A stretch of 25,496 nt of DNA from contig BFEA01000163.1 of NCBI GenBank assembly GCA_003427395.1, forward strand, positions 884,160 through 909,655, given 5' to 3'. Position 1 is the stretch's first letter; each line of letters starts with the position of its first letter. Position numbers and translations under genes: made by a program. Below are positions 10,534 to 20,170 of this stretch, piece by piece. The DNA comes from Chara braunii (lineage: Eukaryota; Streptophyta; Charophyceae; Charales; Characeae). The notes beneath the pieces are model-generated. The model had not been told where the DNA came from, did not search any database, and saw only the letters and a list, made by a program, of their open reading frames with translations.

Positions 10534-10768
10534 TGGTGCCTCTACATATACGGTTTTGCTAAAACACTCCCAGATCACTCATCTTACCCACATGCTAAAC
10601 CCACGACCACCAAGCTCTCACGCCTACCGCGTGGTCGCTTGTTTTCACTCTTCTACCCTCTCGTTCACTCCACTCACTATACAAAATTGTATCGCCGTCA
10701 GCATTGTCTTTCACACGAACGAACGTGCACCATTATCACTTCAACAAAAAGAAAGACCCTTAATAATT

Positions 10769-10812
10769 AAAAAAAAAAAAAAAAAAAAAAGTCGGTCGAA
10801 ACGCCGACTTTT
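10769..10812 (+). terminator. A-run and hairpin with T tail
   Basis: Twenty-two A residues (10769-10790) run into AAAAGTCGG (10787-10795), an eight-base loop, and CCGACTTTT (10804-10812), a perfect nine-base stem. The form is terminator-like, but in a eukaryotic LTR it may equally be a polyadenylation-region structure or an inserted A tail. Confidence 0.4.
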
Positions 10813-10985
10813 ATAATATCAATAAAAAAACATCACGCGCCCATCAAAACTACAAGCCCACATACTCTATACTTCTAGCCAACCATTCAGACAGCGTAAT
10901 CGAAACATTACCTCGACTAGGGTTGTGTACTCAAATTTCAAACTTAACTTATTTTGTTACTTGCAAAAAACAGGTATTTGTATCG

Positions 10986-11639
10986 ACAACTTACCGGACC
11001 ATATTAAGCATCGTCCCCGTCGCTCCCAAAAATAAAAAAAGGTTATCAATCCAATCATACTCAAATGCTGACGAGAAAAGAACCAATCTAATCAGCCGAC
11101 TACTTCGTTTTGAGGATTTTATTGTTTGACATGACTATTTTACTGCTACGGTTTAGTCTCCCTTGTCCTGGCCTCGGACTCCAGGATACTTGATCTGTAC
11201 TACAACAAATGGCTCGTGCGACTATAGAACTCCTAATAGTCCTCTCCCTTCGTCCTAAACAACTGTCGGTTCATCGTTGGGTGTCCTATTTAGTCATCGT
11301 TTTGCATGCAGGGGCATAACTTAAGACGCAGGAGAACCGATACCTTTCAAAGACACTTGCGTCGTCCTCCAAAATATTTACAAAAATATAAGTTTTTATC
11401 AGAGATATCTCCTGCATTCAACTATATGAAGGTCATGTCTCGATCTTGGTCCACCATAGACTGGTTGATCGAGTCAGATCTACGGTCTACCACGTTGTTA
11501 TATTAGCGGTAGTGCCCTCATTGGTTGTGCAACAATGGACAATTTTTCCTAATAAAATATTGTATCAGGATTCCAAAACGATACGACAGATTCGACTCTT
11601 ATCACTTCGACATCCCGCGGGAATAGAACTCTCTGAGAT
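10986..11639. other. Gene-free stretch
   Basis: Open frames at 10923-11129, 11306-11506 and 11446-11673 are short and show no domain. No repeat or RNA gene is seen. Confidence 0.4.
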
Positions 11640-12310
11640 TGTCACACCCCTCAAGATTTTTTCCGTTTGGTAAGACGTGGACCCGCTGCCAGGTTGCGTT
11701 GGTCGACAGCAAACACTGAGGGTTGCGCCTCAGTGATACCAGTTTAACCCCTGGTTGAGTTTCTCACATATACCTTAAGATTAACACCATAGTGGCTGGA
11801 TGGTGTGTCGCAATAAACTCAGGCCTACTGCGGGACTACACAGAGGTCTGCTTCACTTAAAGGCATAAATCAATTCTCTATGGGATAACATAGAGAGCAC
11901 ATCGCCCTCTCAAAATACCAGAAAAAAAAACTCACTGCCAGATTCACGGGGTCGTGGCCTTCCCACTTGATCAAAGTAAGTAGACCACATATCTTAAAGA
12001 CATCTTTCAAAATTTCACCATGTTTGCGACATTCCAAAATTTCACCAATAGACCAGTTTCCTTGTCTTTCTCGTCATACTTTATCATTCAAAACTGTTTT
12101 CCATGCCGTTAAATGTTTTAGTACCTTTCCGCTTGAAGCGACGTCAACCATAAACTATTAAGTCATCCTTTCACTTGAGGATGAGTCAGTCATAAAATCT
12201 TTAAGTCATCCTCCCACTTCAGGATGAGTCCAAATGAAACCATATCCACCTTCCTAATAGAAGGGGCATCAACCATAAAATAGTCGTCACTGAGAGACTA
12301 ACTTGTGGGT
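11640..12310. repeat. Cluster of short perfect hairpins, possible LTR fragment
   Basis: The segment opens with TGTCACACCCCTCAAG, a start reminiscent of plant LTRs, but no second copy is in the window. It holds perfect stems: CACTGAGG/CCTCAGTG (11714-11721, 11728-11735), ACACCAT/ATGGTGT (about 11786-11808), TCTCTATG/CATAGAGA (11875-11882, 11889-11896), and a twin pair of TCATCCT/AGGATGA hairpins (12163-12184 and 12206-12227). A CATAAA word precedes both twins and a weaker third unit (TAGTC/GACTA near 12281-12300). No protein-coding signal is visible on either strand. Confidence 0.5.
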
Positions 12311-12778
12311 CCTCATCACAACTCAACAGATAGCACTACGAATGAACAAGCATTTAAGTCTTAGAAGACTCATGAATCCCTTGGGATTTTCACATTTTTT
12401 CAGCAACGAACTGCGCTTCCCCTTCTTATATTCGAACCCATCGTCTGTCCCTGGGCAGACTGCACGAGTATACCGAAGAGTAGAAAATTTACACATTTCA
12501 TATTCACAAAACACACGAGATGCATCTTGTACATCTCCTACACAAAAAATCATCATACATTAGGATAAGTCAACACATATGACAGTGATTATGATCGTCA
12601 AACACAGAAAGACAATCTCATAGTCTCTGACACACTCAGAGTTTGGATATCCGAACTCAAATTTATAACAAAAATAGTCACAAATCTTGTATGTACTCAT
12701 AGTCAAATAGTTTCAACCCAATACGGAACCAGATAGTCACTATTAGCGCTAAGGTTTTTACTTTCGTCTTCAAAGTAG

Positions 12779-12980
12779 TTTATCCAGTGAACACTGTTTT
12801 TGATACTGGTATCTTCGTCTTTTTCATCATCCCCATTAACATGTCTTTAGCTGGAGGATAGTCAGCTATAAACTCCTTAAGAGTAATAGGGATAGGCATA
12901 CTCATCTCTCTCCTTAGAGACTCTCTTAAATCGACATCATGCAGCGAGTTTTTCAATTGGAATTTTTGGGTCCTCTCTTT
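12779..12980 (-). pseudogene. Retrotransposon pol-leader-like fragment
   Basis: A minus-strand stretch of about 66 codons lies open between in-frame stops at 12981-12983 and 12779-12781. It reads KFQLKNSL, then DLRESLRREM, PIPITLKEF, DYPPAKDML and MMKKTKIPV. A K-F-x-L start, a short acidic helix and then 'L-E-F-...PPA-..-L..MMKK' resembles the linker before the retropepsin domain of gypsy-type polyproteins. No aspartic protease motif (DTG/DSG) is readable further downstream on this strand. It lies 3' of the zinc-knuckle segment at 13387-13428, but in a different frame, as expected for a decayed element. This is a family-level guess from motif order. Confidence 0.45.
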
Positions 12981-13152
12981 CTAAGAGACTAGGGTGACGT
13001 GGGTGACTCTACTTACTCGTCCGTCAGAGGCTGGTTCGTATCGTTTTTCTTCACTTCGCTCGATTCTCCAGATACTCCTTGTGTACAACTTGAAACAAGT
13101 GTCACGTCCCCGCTCACAGTCTCCTCGAATCGGATAGAAAAAATTTTGACCC

Positions 13153-13428
13153 TCAGACTCTCAGGCGCTTCCTCAATTTCGTTTTCAAACGCCTGCTTAG
13201 AGACTTTTGTGGACAGGGATGCATGTGTCTGTTTTCATTTTGCCGCGTTATCCTCCTCCTTCGAATATCAATATTTATTTTCATTGATGGTAAGAAGGGT
13301 ACATGTTTCCCCTCATCTGCCCTTATCACATGTTTCCTCTCGTCCAACTCAATGATTCCTTCCTTTAACGCATCCAACATCCATTGACAGTTTTTTTTTC
13401 TATGATCTCCATCATCACAGTACATGCA
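13153..13428 (-). pseudogene. Gag nucleocapsid-like segment with zinc knuckle
   Basis: The minus-strand frame contains CMYCDDGDHRKKNC (13387-13428), an exact CX2CX4HX4C knuckle, the nucleic-acid-binding motif of retroviral and retrotransposon Gag. It is followed by LDALKEGIIELDERKHVI and GKHVPF, then a basic tail rich in Arg and Lys before the stop at 13153. The knuckle plus 'aL..GiieLDe...i....Gk.VPf' layout fits the end of a plant gypsy-type Gag. The frame is the same as that of the gag-like segment at 13966-14175 (start positions 750 bases apart), with several stops between. No intact Gag remains. Confidence 0.65.
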
Positions 13429-13965
13429 AGCTCTATCATTCTATGATAATTTAGGAGGATGATTCCACTTTTACCTCACCTTTTATCGTGGAATAGACTT
13501 CGAGGATGGTTCTTATCTGGTTACTATTTCTTAACTTCTTCATCTCGACCTTCAATTTTTCAATCTCCTTTGTCATGTCCTCTTTGCTTATTTTCGGTCT
13601 CTTCGATTCTACCTCATCCCTAGATTTTATGCAACTCTCTTTCTTGTTTGACCATTTAGAGGACTTGCATTCTCTACCATTTCTTTTTCAGTCTCCTCAA
13701 TTTCCCTTTCTTCATTCTTCATCACTTCTGTTTGACTCATTTCGTCTAAAGAGATGTTGTGTCCTTACCCTTTATTTTCATCCTTTTTTTTTCAGCTAAC
13801 GTTATTCCTCCTCCTCTTCCTTAAGATACTCCCTTTCAAAGATTATCCAAGACTTTCAACATGTAGGTTTTAACATTTAGCCCTTCTATGTCATGGGTCA
13901 AAGCCTTCACATGCGCAAAGTTTAACCTTTTGGTCAGAAACTCTCTCACGACCATCCCGCATTTT

Positions 13966-14175
13966 TCACGTGGAAGAATTCCCAGGAATATTCCACATTT
14001 TTTGGACCTCGCATATAAATATTTCCTCTACTAACGGATTCAATGCTTTCTCGTATATTTTTGCAAATGCTTTCAAACTCTTATTCTCCTCCTTTTTCAT
14101 CTCTCGCAGGTCTTCCACCAAATAAAACATGTCTTCATAGGCAAACACTTGGGAAACTCTCTTTCGGAATGTCAT
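13966..14175 (-). pseudogene. Gag-like capsid fragment
   Basis: About 70 minus-strand codons read FRKRVSQVF, then LVEDLREMKKEENKSLKAF and AKIYEKALNPL. The pattern (aromatic-rich start, 'L-.DL..MK..EN.SLK.F...Y...L') matches the retrotransposon Gag region where polar helices end in '..F...f..L'. It lies upstream of, and in frame with, the zinc-knuckle segment. It is bounded by in-frame stops. Homology is inferred from pattern only. Confidence 0.4.
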
Positions 14176-14308
14176 GCATCTGCCATCATCAGGGACTCAT
14201 GATCTATTGTTGGCCTGTATGGTAGAGGAAGTTAATGATCATTTTCTCTTCCGTTCATTCTCCTCTCAAGCCATGAACTTCCCAGTCGTGAAAAAATCCA
14301 GTTACATT

Positions 14309-14494
14309 CTATTTGGTGAAGACCATTTGAATCACCATAAACGGAGGTGGTTGATACAAAGGAGTTTCATAAAAAAGAGGCGCATATGAACCCGATATGT
14401 ACGCCATCGAATAGGGATTCCTCCTGTAAGGTTCTTCTCTCCAAGCGTCTCTGGTGCATGAGTCCGTGAACTTTGTACCGTTCGACCTTGGCAA
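14309..14494 (-). pseudogene. Pro/Tyr-rich fragment between helical and capsid-like parts
   Basis: Minus-strand codons give a Tyr/Pro-rich stretch (RRNPYSMAY, SGSYAPLFYETPLYQPPPF). Low-complexity linkers of this kind occur in plant Gag proteins between a helical N-terminus and the capsid-like part. It is in a different frame from 13966-14175. Without a homolog I give it only as part of the decayed element. Confidence 0.3.
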
Positions 14495-14705
14495 AGTTTT
14501 TTTCCTCTAACGTTTCCCCCATCTACCTCGGTTTCCGAGCCCCTTTAGCTTAATTCTCTAATTCTCTCAAGACGTTTTTTAATTTTTCTGCATCGCTAAT
14601 AGATTTCACACTCATTTTTCTCTTAAGGTTGTTAGTCCTAGATTTTTGCGTCTTAACGTATCCTCCCATCGAAGTCGTAAGCCCCTTCAATATCCAATTT
14701 TCCTA

Positions 14706-15215
14706 TTAATCCTCAGATACTTTGTTCAGGCCCGCTATAATTCTTTCAGCAGAACCTTCGAGAATTTTCAGTAGTGCCTCAAAGTCAGCCTCCTTGCCCT
14801 CTCCTCTAATAACCAAAGTTGTAGTCAAAACGTCTTTGGCAAAACACGATTTAACTTCTAATGTTCTCAGAGAAACTTCATCCACTACGACCTTAGAAAA
14901 CTATTCAAACTCCTTAGCTTGCTCCCTTAGATTCATTTTTGCCTTCCTTATCATCTCTCTCCACGAGCGAGTAAACATCTCCTCTTCAAATGGAGTTGTA
15001 AGAATGTCAATTTTAATTAGATGAATTTCATCTGCTACCAACCAAATCGCACATTTCCTAACCTCAACTATCAGTCGTCTTAAACACTCGGCTTCTTCAA
15101 CTTAATCCAATTTCGCTTCGTTAATCAGTTAAACCCTAGCCCGCACAAGGGACCCTTTTTTCTTTCTTTCAACGACTAGTTGATATCTCTCATTTCCTGA
15201 CTCAGCACTAGCCAT
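14706..15215 (-). pseudogene. Helical Gag-N-terminus-like coding remnant
   Basis: One minus-strand frame runs about 169 codons from ATG (15213-15215) to TAA (14706-14708), broken by only three internal stops. It reads as charged helical protein: MASAESGNERYQLVVERKKK, EEAECLRRLIVEVRKCAIWL, FEEEMFTRSWREMIRKAKMN, then FEALLKILEGSAERIIAGLN. High Glu/Lys and evenly spaced hydrophobics suggest helices or coiled coil. Its place, 5' of the gag-like and zinc-knuckle segments on the same strand, suggests it was the N-terminal part of the same Gag. I recognise no named domain. It could also be a separate host-gene fragment. Confidence 0.45.
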
Positions 15216-16005
15216 CTTTTTTTTTGTCCATCCCGTTACTGATTCGCTCTCTTACCATGGCTAAGAATTCAATCCTCCAATTTACTATTTTTGTTCTCTC
15301 GTTCTTGTAAATGTTAGTCAGTTTTCCTACTCTCTCCCTTAAGGCAAGACGGCATGTCTCGTTCGCAGAAAACCATCATTTCTGGTATCCATTAGCAAAT
15401 TCTCTTACTTTGTCATTAATAGGGGTCATAATCAATTCTCTCACCTTGTCAATTTTCTTGTCTCTCACCATTACACGCGAGACCTCATCTGTATGTCAGT
15501 TTTCTCCTCCTCCATTTCGCACCTCATCCATCCTTGTGATCATACCATCACATCATAAGTTATTCTGTTTTCGGTTATCATTAACTCGAACACCCTAGCT
15601 CACTCCCGTTCTATAGTTTATTCCGCCAAACGCTAAAAGTCACGATTATCCATGAATCGTGACAACCTAATTCAGATAATAGATATAACTCTCACACCGA
15701 AGGACACCCTCTTAACCTCCACCTCATCAGTCATTGTGCTCGACATCACTTTCTAATTTAGCTTGATCACTTCCCTTTACTTTTTGTACAAAGTCTATCA
15801 TTGTTGCCCATCCATGCCTTGACAGCCTAATCCCACTCAATGGAGGTTTTGGTAATTCTTCAAAGGGAAAAATGTTGATTCTTCATACGTAAGTTTTTCC
15901 TTCTCTTTCGTATCTCGTTCTCTCCTCCTAGACTATTCCGACTGCTCGTTCACAACAACGACCATATCTTTGGTCTCTATGCCTTACCTTTGGTACATAG
16001 ATCCT
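15216..16005. other. Decayed minus-strand retroelement sequence, no readable domain
   Basis: Short charged fragments occur in minus frames (for example EERTRYERERK near 15920) but stops and shifts break every frame. It probably belongs to the same decayed element as the flanking segments. Confidence 0.3.
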
Positions 16006-16272
16006 CTAATCGTATTCGTCAAGATCTATAAAATGACAAGTCAATACGTATAGGCTATCATGCTCCCACCCGTTTCTCTTAAAGGCTTCATATCTTACAA
16101 TCTCATAAGGGAACACCTCTGTTTTCGTTAGCGTATTCAAGAAACTCAAGAGTCGCTCTACCTTTTCGTTACTCAACTTTCTGGGTCCCCTTCCTAAGTG
16201 AAGTCTGGGTTGGAATGAAAGTGGTGTGCTCATCAACCCTATCCTTTCCTCATTTTTTTCTCTAAATGACAA
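16006..16272 (-). pseudogene. Unrecognised 88-codon open frame, possible element N-terminus
   Basis: This minus-strand frame reads FQPRLHLGRGPRKLSNEKVE, then LLSFLNTLTKTEVFPYEI, RYEAFKRNGWEHDSL and HFIDLDEYD. It has a protein-like composition: a basic start, a helix with spaced leucines, Trp/Tyr in context and an acidic end. It is in the same frame as 13966-14175 and lies upstream on the same strand, so it may be the 5' coding part of the same retroelement. I recognise no named domain and cannot exclude a chance frame. Confidence 0.3.
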
Positions 16273-17754
16273 TTTAATCCCTCACTGCTCTCAGGATGAC
16301 CGTCAATTTGCCACGAGCATCCGGACTTCATGTTCCCCTTCTACGCCCAGAAGAGTGGAGTCTATATAGAGCTCTCCTTCGTTCTCCTCTATACAGGCAC
16401 CTCCCCTCTTAATCTCCAAAACCTCAGTCTCATGACATCTAATTCTTCGACAAATTATGATTCATAAGGCGTGTAGATCTTTGGATGTCTAGGATCTCAA
16501 GAGTTGACATATTCTATTAGATTATTTCCTCGCAAGTTCCCACTCCAAGTGTGACGGACCCGTCGAGATGGCGGTCCGTCAAGATGAAGACGAAGGGGTG
16601 AGGATGGAGGAGATAGAGATGGAGCTGGAAGGGATAGCACAACTCCGATGCAGCCTCAACATGGATGTACTCCAGAGTGTGCAGAATAAAAAATGAGTTG
16701 AAAACAGACAACAGTTGGGGTATACCCCCAGCGGACTGACTGGACTGGCCTGGCCTAGTACCGATAATGGTACAGGGCAAAATTGGACTGGACTGGACTG
16801 AAACATCACACAGTCGGTGGGGTCAGGTCACAACCTGGTCTCCCAGGCCAAACTGGCAAATAGCCTGATGGCCCTGGTTGTAGGCCAGGGCAGATTGAGG
16901 CCCGATGCACGATCCTCAGACTTGTAGTGGATTGCAAGATTCATAAACACGTTATCCGCTAAAGCAACGAAACTCTGCAACAAGGAAAGTTGATAAATCT
17001 ATGATGCGGAGCAAGCTCCATGTGGAGTCCATGCGATGCAGCCTAAGCTACAAAATGTCAAATGAAAAATAAATTTATGGCGTACATATCCTAACTAACA
17101 ACAAAAAATAAAATGTGGCAAGATACAGTCCTAAAGTCTTGGAGGCAATTGTCTCAATGCTGAAAGGAAAAGACAGAAATGTCACAAGTAATGTCATGTC
17201 GCAGAACCACTAAGAGTGCGATGGTTTCAGAGGGGGTGAATGCAACCTAAGAATCGAAACTCCTAAGCGCAGTCACACATGAAGGTGGGATAGGTCATCA
17301 GGCTCAGGGTGAGGGAGTGGTAGCGAAGCAAAACCACTGACCCAAAAAGATAGACCATCAAGGCGGGTGATGCTCGACGAAAGAGTAACACTATGTAGAG
17401 TCGACCATGAAAGGGAAACCTGAAATAAGGTGGACATATGCCTAACTGAAAGCATGTAATGGTCGGCACTGGGGTGATGAGGGATGCAGTGTCAGTGGGT
17501 GAGGGAAACATGCACACAACTCACCGACTGGGGGAGAGAGCTAGATATAGGAGCAGGGAAACCAAGATAATGCTATGGTTCCAATGTCTATGCGATACCT
17601 AGGAAGAACCCAACTTGTAGCTAAGTCATCGAAGTGGTCGATGACGTCGATGAAGTAGGAGTCGAGTCGATGTCGAAGTAGAGCCGCAAAATGCCGACAT
17701 CCTGAAGAAGTTGATGATGGAGTACCTGAAGGTGTGAGTCACTGGGGAGAAGCT
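16273..17754. other. Gene-free stretch, probable 3' region of the chromovirus
   Basis: This lies directly 3' (minus sense) of the chromodomain and should hold the element's 3' untranslated region and 3' LTR, but I find no second copy at the right side. Simple features are an inverted pair GACGGACC/GGTCCGTC (16553-16560, 16573-16580), GGACT pentamer runs (about 16736-16800) and a GTCGA-rich stretch (about 17626-17690). A 42-codon acidic plus-strand frame (16568-16696; MAVRQDEDEG, MEEIEMELEGI) has no recognisable domain. Confidence 0.4.
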
Positions 17755-17944
17755 ATGTGATCAAAGTATCAGTCATCAGGACGCCGAGGGCTTCGACGAG
17801 TATGGTGTGGACACGTAGAGGCGTTCGTCTGCTGCCGAAGAACTGACTCAGAGGATGCCGGCTCGTCCTCAGCAAACTCCTAAGCTGGAGGAGGAGGAAA
17901 AGGGTCAGTCGGCTGAGTAGAAGAAGATGTCTTGGCACGACGAG
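17755..17944 (-). pseudogene. Tail after the chromodomain
   Basis: The minus-strand frame continues past the chromodomain with a low-complexity Ser/Thr/Pro-rich and acidic stretch (TSSSTQPTDPFPPPP, EDEPASSESVL, RRSPRRPDD), interrupted by stops. It then meets two close stops near 17755-17785. This looks like the disordered C-terminus of the chromovirus polyprotein. Confidence 0.55.
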
Positions 17945-18128
17945 CACGATCATATGCACGCACCAACATCCGGGCGTGCTCTAAGTGCTCGATGGGCTCC
18001 CAAGTAGCCTCCTCGTCAGGATAGCCCTTCCAACGCACAAGGTACTCGATGCGTGGAGGGGTATCGTTGGTAACTCAGCGAGATACGATGTTAGAAACGA
18101 TGAACTTCTCGTGACCGTCCACCGTAAT
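17945..18128 (-). pseudogene. Chromodomain of a chromovirus integrase
   Basis: The minus strand reads VDGHEKFIVSNIVSR, a stop, then IEYLVRWKGYPDEEATWEP and IEHLEHARMLV. The YLVRWKGY-[acidic]-TWEP core is the hallmark chromodomain fold, with aromatic Tyr, Trp and Trp at methyl-lysine-cage positions. In chromoviruses it sits at the integrase C-terminus and steers integration toward heterochromatin. One in-frame stop breaks its first strand (VSR-stop-VTN). It shares a frame with the GPY/F-like segment just 5' of it. Confidence 0.92.
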
Positions 18129-18227
18129 AGGTGGAGGGCGCTCATAAGGACGTCTTGCGAAGTGCTCGGGCGGTCTGCGATAAGGACGCAGCAAGGAGAC
18201 GAGGTAAACATTGTGTATGCGACCCTG

Positions 18228-18413
18228 TTAAAGGTAACCAGGAAGCTTCACACGAAAGTTGACCGCACTAGCGGCAGTATCAGAACCAACGGCCTGAAGG
18301 ATGCGGCATTGACTGAAAAAGTTACGTCTGAATTTGCGAAGCGTATCCGCTTCGAGTTGCAAATGAGGTGCGTCGATGAGCACATCGTCATCGAATTTGA
18401 GTGGATGATCCAT
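18228..18413 (-). pseudogene. GPY/F-like module of integrase
   Basis: This segment reads HPLKFDDDVLIDAPHLQ, ADTLRKFRRNFFSQCRILQA and AVNFRVKLPGYL. 'F..gD.VLid..hL', 'K...R.FF.p.RIl...g' and 'a...f.v.LP.' follow the GPY/F module found between the integrase core and the chromodomain. The family usually has GPF or GPY where this copy has SQC, so the namesake residues are altered. A stop separates it from a segment reading RIHNVYLVSLLRPY, which leads into the chromodomain. Confidence 0.75.
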
Positions 18414-18439
18414 TCATGATCGGTTTGCTCATGCGACCA

Positions 18440-19166
18440 TGCGAGTCTAGGAATCGACTAGACTCTCTTGTGCGCGCCTCATAATCACCGCCATGTGGGC
18501 GATCCAGTCGTCAGTGCAGGACAACGAGTGTCTAGGCACAACCGCGCGGTCGTAGGAAATCCGCAGGTACAGGAGGGTGGTAACCAAGGTCGCAATAGAA
18601 TGGTGACATCCTAGTGGATGGCAAAAAGGCGTGATTGTACTCAATCTCCGCATGGGCTAAGTGAAAATCCCACTTCGAAGGATATTTCCGAGAGTTTTAT
18701 TGGTGACCTCAGTTTGACCATCTGTCTGAGGGTGGTAAGATGATGAGAAGCGGAGTTGGGATTCATACATCTCGTGTAGGCATCACCAAAATGTACCGGT
18801 AAAGTGCAGGTCACAGTTGGAGATGATGCTCTAAGGTAAGCCATGATCTCTCACGATTCGGTCAAAGACGACGACGACGACCTCACGAGCGCTAATGCGA
18901 TAGCGACAAAGGATAAATAGTGCACGCTTCGTGAAACGATCGACGGCGACCAAGATAACGTCACGACCGCACTCAATGGGTGGAAAGAGAGGACAAACGA
19001 AATCCATCGAGATGGAATGCCACGAACCCTCAGGTATGGGTAGGGGCTCAAGTAACCCATACGGAAGGTGGTTCGTACAATTCACCTCTTGGCAGGTAGG
19101 ACACTCTTGGGCGCAGGCTTTGAAGAAGTTATTGACGTCGGCCAGACGTATAGGCGGCAAACACAA
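18440..19166 (-). pseudogene. Integrase: zinc-finger end and catalytic core
   Basis: The frame at 18831-19166 has ECPTCQE (second half of the HHCC finger), SMDFVCPLFP (first catalytic Asp) and VAVDRFTKRALFI. It runs through a stop into SIISNCDLHFTGTFW, SSYHPQTDGQTEVTNKTLG (catalytic Glu). The usual SDRDxRF motif here is SNCDLHF, so the second catalytic Asp appears replaced by Asn. Past about 18670 the readable protein moves to the next frame (DFHLAHAEIEYNHAF, PFYCDLGYHPPVPADFL) and returns near 18540 (ALS-type WIAHMAVIMRRAQESL). Stops and at least two shifts make it dead. Confidence 0.9.
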
Positions 19167-19834
19167 GCCAACTTCTTGTGGAATCTCATATGACCGACAG
19201 TTGCCTGGTCATGGAACTCTGCTACGGCCTGGACACGGAGCTGTCCGGTGGAGGGAACACAGATATGTAGAACTCTGCTACGGTTTGGACGAGGAGTGAC
19301 CAAGTCTGCCATGCTAGTACAAGAGACCGTGCTCACCGAGGAGGGTGTCGCGTAGATAACAAGATAATCCGGATAGTGGTGGTGTTGAGTGCGATATTTG
19401 TTGATCACCGCCTGATCAACAGTGGTGATGGAGATGGCAGCAAGATGGATGGGTTCCTGATTGTGATCAGGACGACGGGACAGGTCATCGGCGACACGGT
19501 TCATTTCACCCTTGATAGGTTGAGTGGTGAAACTGAACTCGGATAAATCACTCCACCAGCGTGCCCGCCGAGGGGAAAGTTTGGGCTTCGTGGGAAAAGT
19601 CTGGACAACTGAGTTGTTCGTGCGCACTGTGAAGGACACCCTGTGCAGATAATGACGCCAATGCCGGGTAGCGTAAACTACTCCGAGAACCTCACGTCCA
19701 TCGGCGGCGTAGTTTATCTCGGCAAGCAGTAGCTGAAGGGAGGAAAAAGCGATTGGGCAATCCCTAACACGAGCCTCGATTGTCCCATCCTCTGTGATGG
19801 TGTGGGAGTAAGTGACGGAAGGACTGTCGTGCAC
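19082..19834 (-). pseudogene. RNase H end and integrase zinc-finger start
   Basis: This is the longest open frame of the element (250 codons). It reads EINYAADGREVLGVVYATRHWRHYL (RNase H; the usual NYS..E.E.LAVV...HWRHYL motif), then FTVRTNNSVVQ where the family has VRTDH, so an active-site Asp is lost, then RWWSDLSEF and NRVADDLSRRPD. The C-terminal part has HDQATVGH, the first His pair of the integrase HHCC finger. Near 19139 the readable protein jumps to the next frame after LYVWP, consistent with a one-base deletion. Confidence 0.92.
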
Positions 19835-19981
19835 GAAAGTGGTGGGAGGATAGGCGTCTGTCGATAAGTAGTATCAGTAGGAGGGAAGGGGGAAGGAGGA
19901 ACATATGCACGAAAGTGGTGGGAGGATAGGCGTCAGTCGAGAAGCAATATCAGTAGGATGGAAGGGGAAAGGAGGAACATG
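19831..19981. repeat. 75/76-bp tandem duplication inside pol
   Basis: Two adjacent near-identical units start with GCACGAAAGTGGTGGGAGGA at 19831 and 19907. The copies differ by few substitutions and one indel. The duplication lies in the linker between the RT connection and RNase H, and is younger than most of the decay. Confidence 0.9.
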
Positions 19982-19984
19982 GGG

Positions 19985-20170
19985 TTAAGGTGAATCAGGA
20001 GGAGAGGGAAACACCAGAGAAAGTACAGCTCCTACTGCAAAATCTGATGCATCAGTGGTGACTATGAAGGGACAGTCAAAATCGGGGAGATAAAGAGTCG
20101 GCGCACAAGTCACCACCTTCTTGAGGGTGTGAAAAACGTCGTCGCAGAGGGGTGTCCAAAACCACGGCAT
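19985..20170 (-). pseudogene. RT connection and start of RNase H
   Basis: The frame reads FWTPLCDDVFHTLKKVVTCA, PTLYLPDFDCPFIVTTDASD and FAVGAVLS. 'W....F..LK..l..aP.L..PD...pF...TDAS..a.GavL' is the standard gypsy connection/RNase H boundary, with the first catalytic Asp in TDAS retained. It is in the same frame as the RT segment upstream (start 20500) and the RNase H frame downstream (start 19834). Confidence 0.92.

Larger units (their letters stand above)
9525..10985 (+). mobile_element. LTR-like repeat, copy Y
   Basis: This is the partner of copy X, in the same orientation and about 250 bases longer. It is GC-rich in its left half (to about 10200) and AT-rich in the right half. It carries a 22-base A run with a hairpin (10769-10812) that X lacks, although X keeps the right arm of the hairpin. 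Long open frames here (for example minus 9635-10114, 159 codons) have no domain and have no conserved counterpart in X, so I regard them as chance. Confidence 0.6.

Noticed and set aside
11306-11673. Overlapping plus-strand frames
   Set aside because: Two short frames with no domain and no repeat partner; ordinary chance frames.
17985-18419. 144-codon plus-strand open frame
   Set aside because: Antisense to the chromodomain and GPY/F-like segments, whose motifs on the minus strand are unmistakable.
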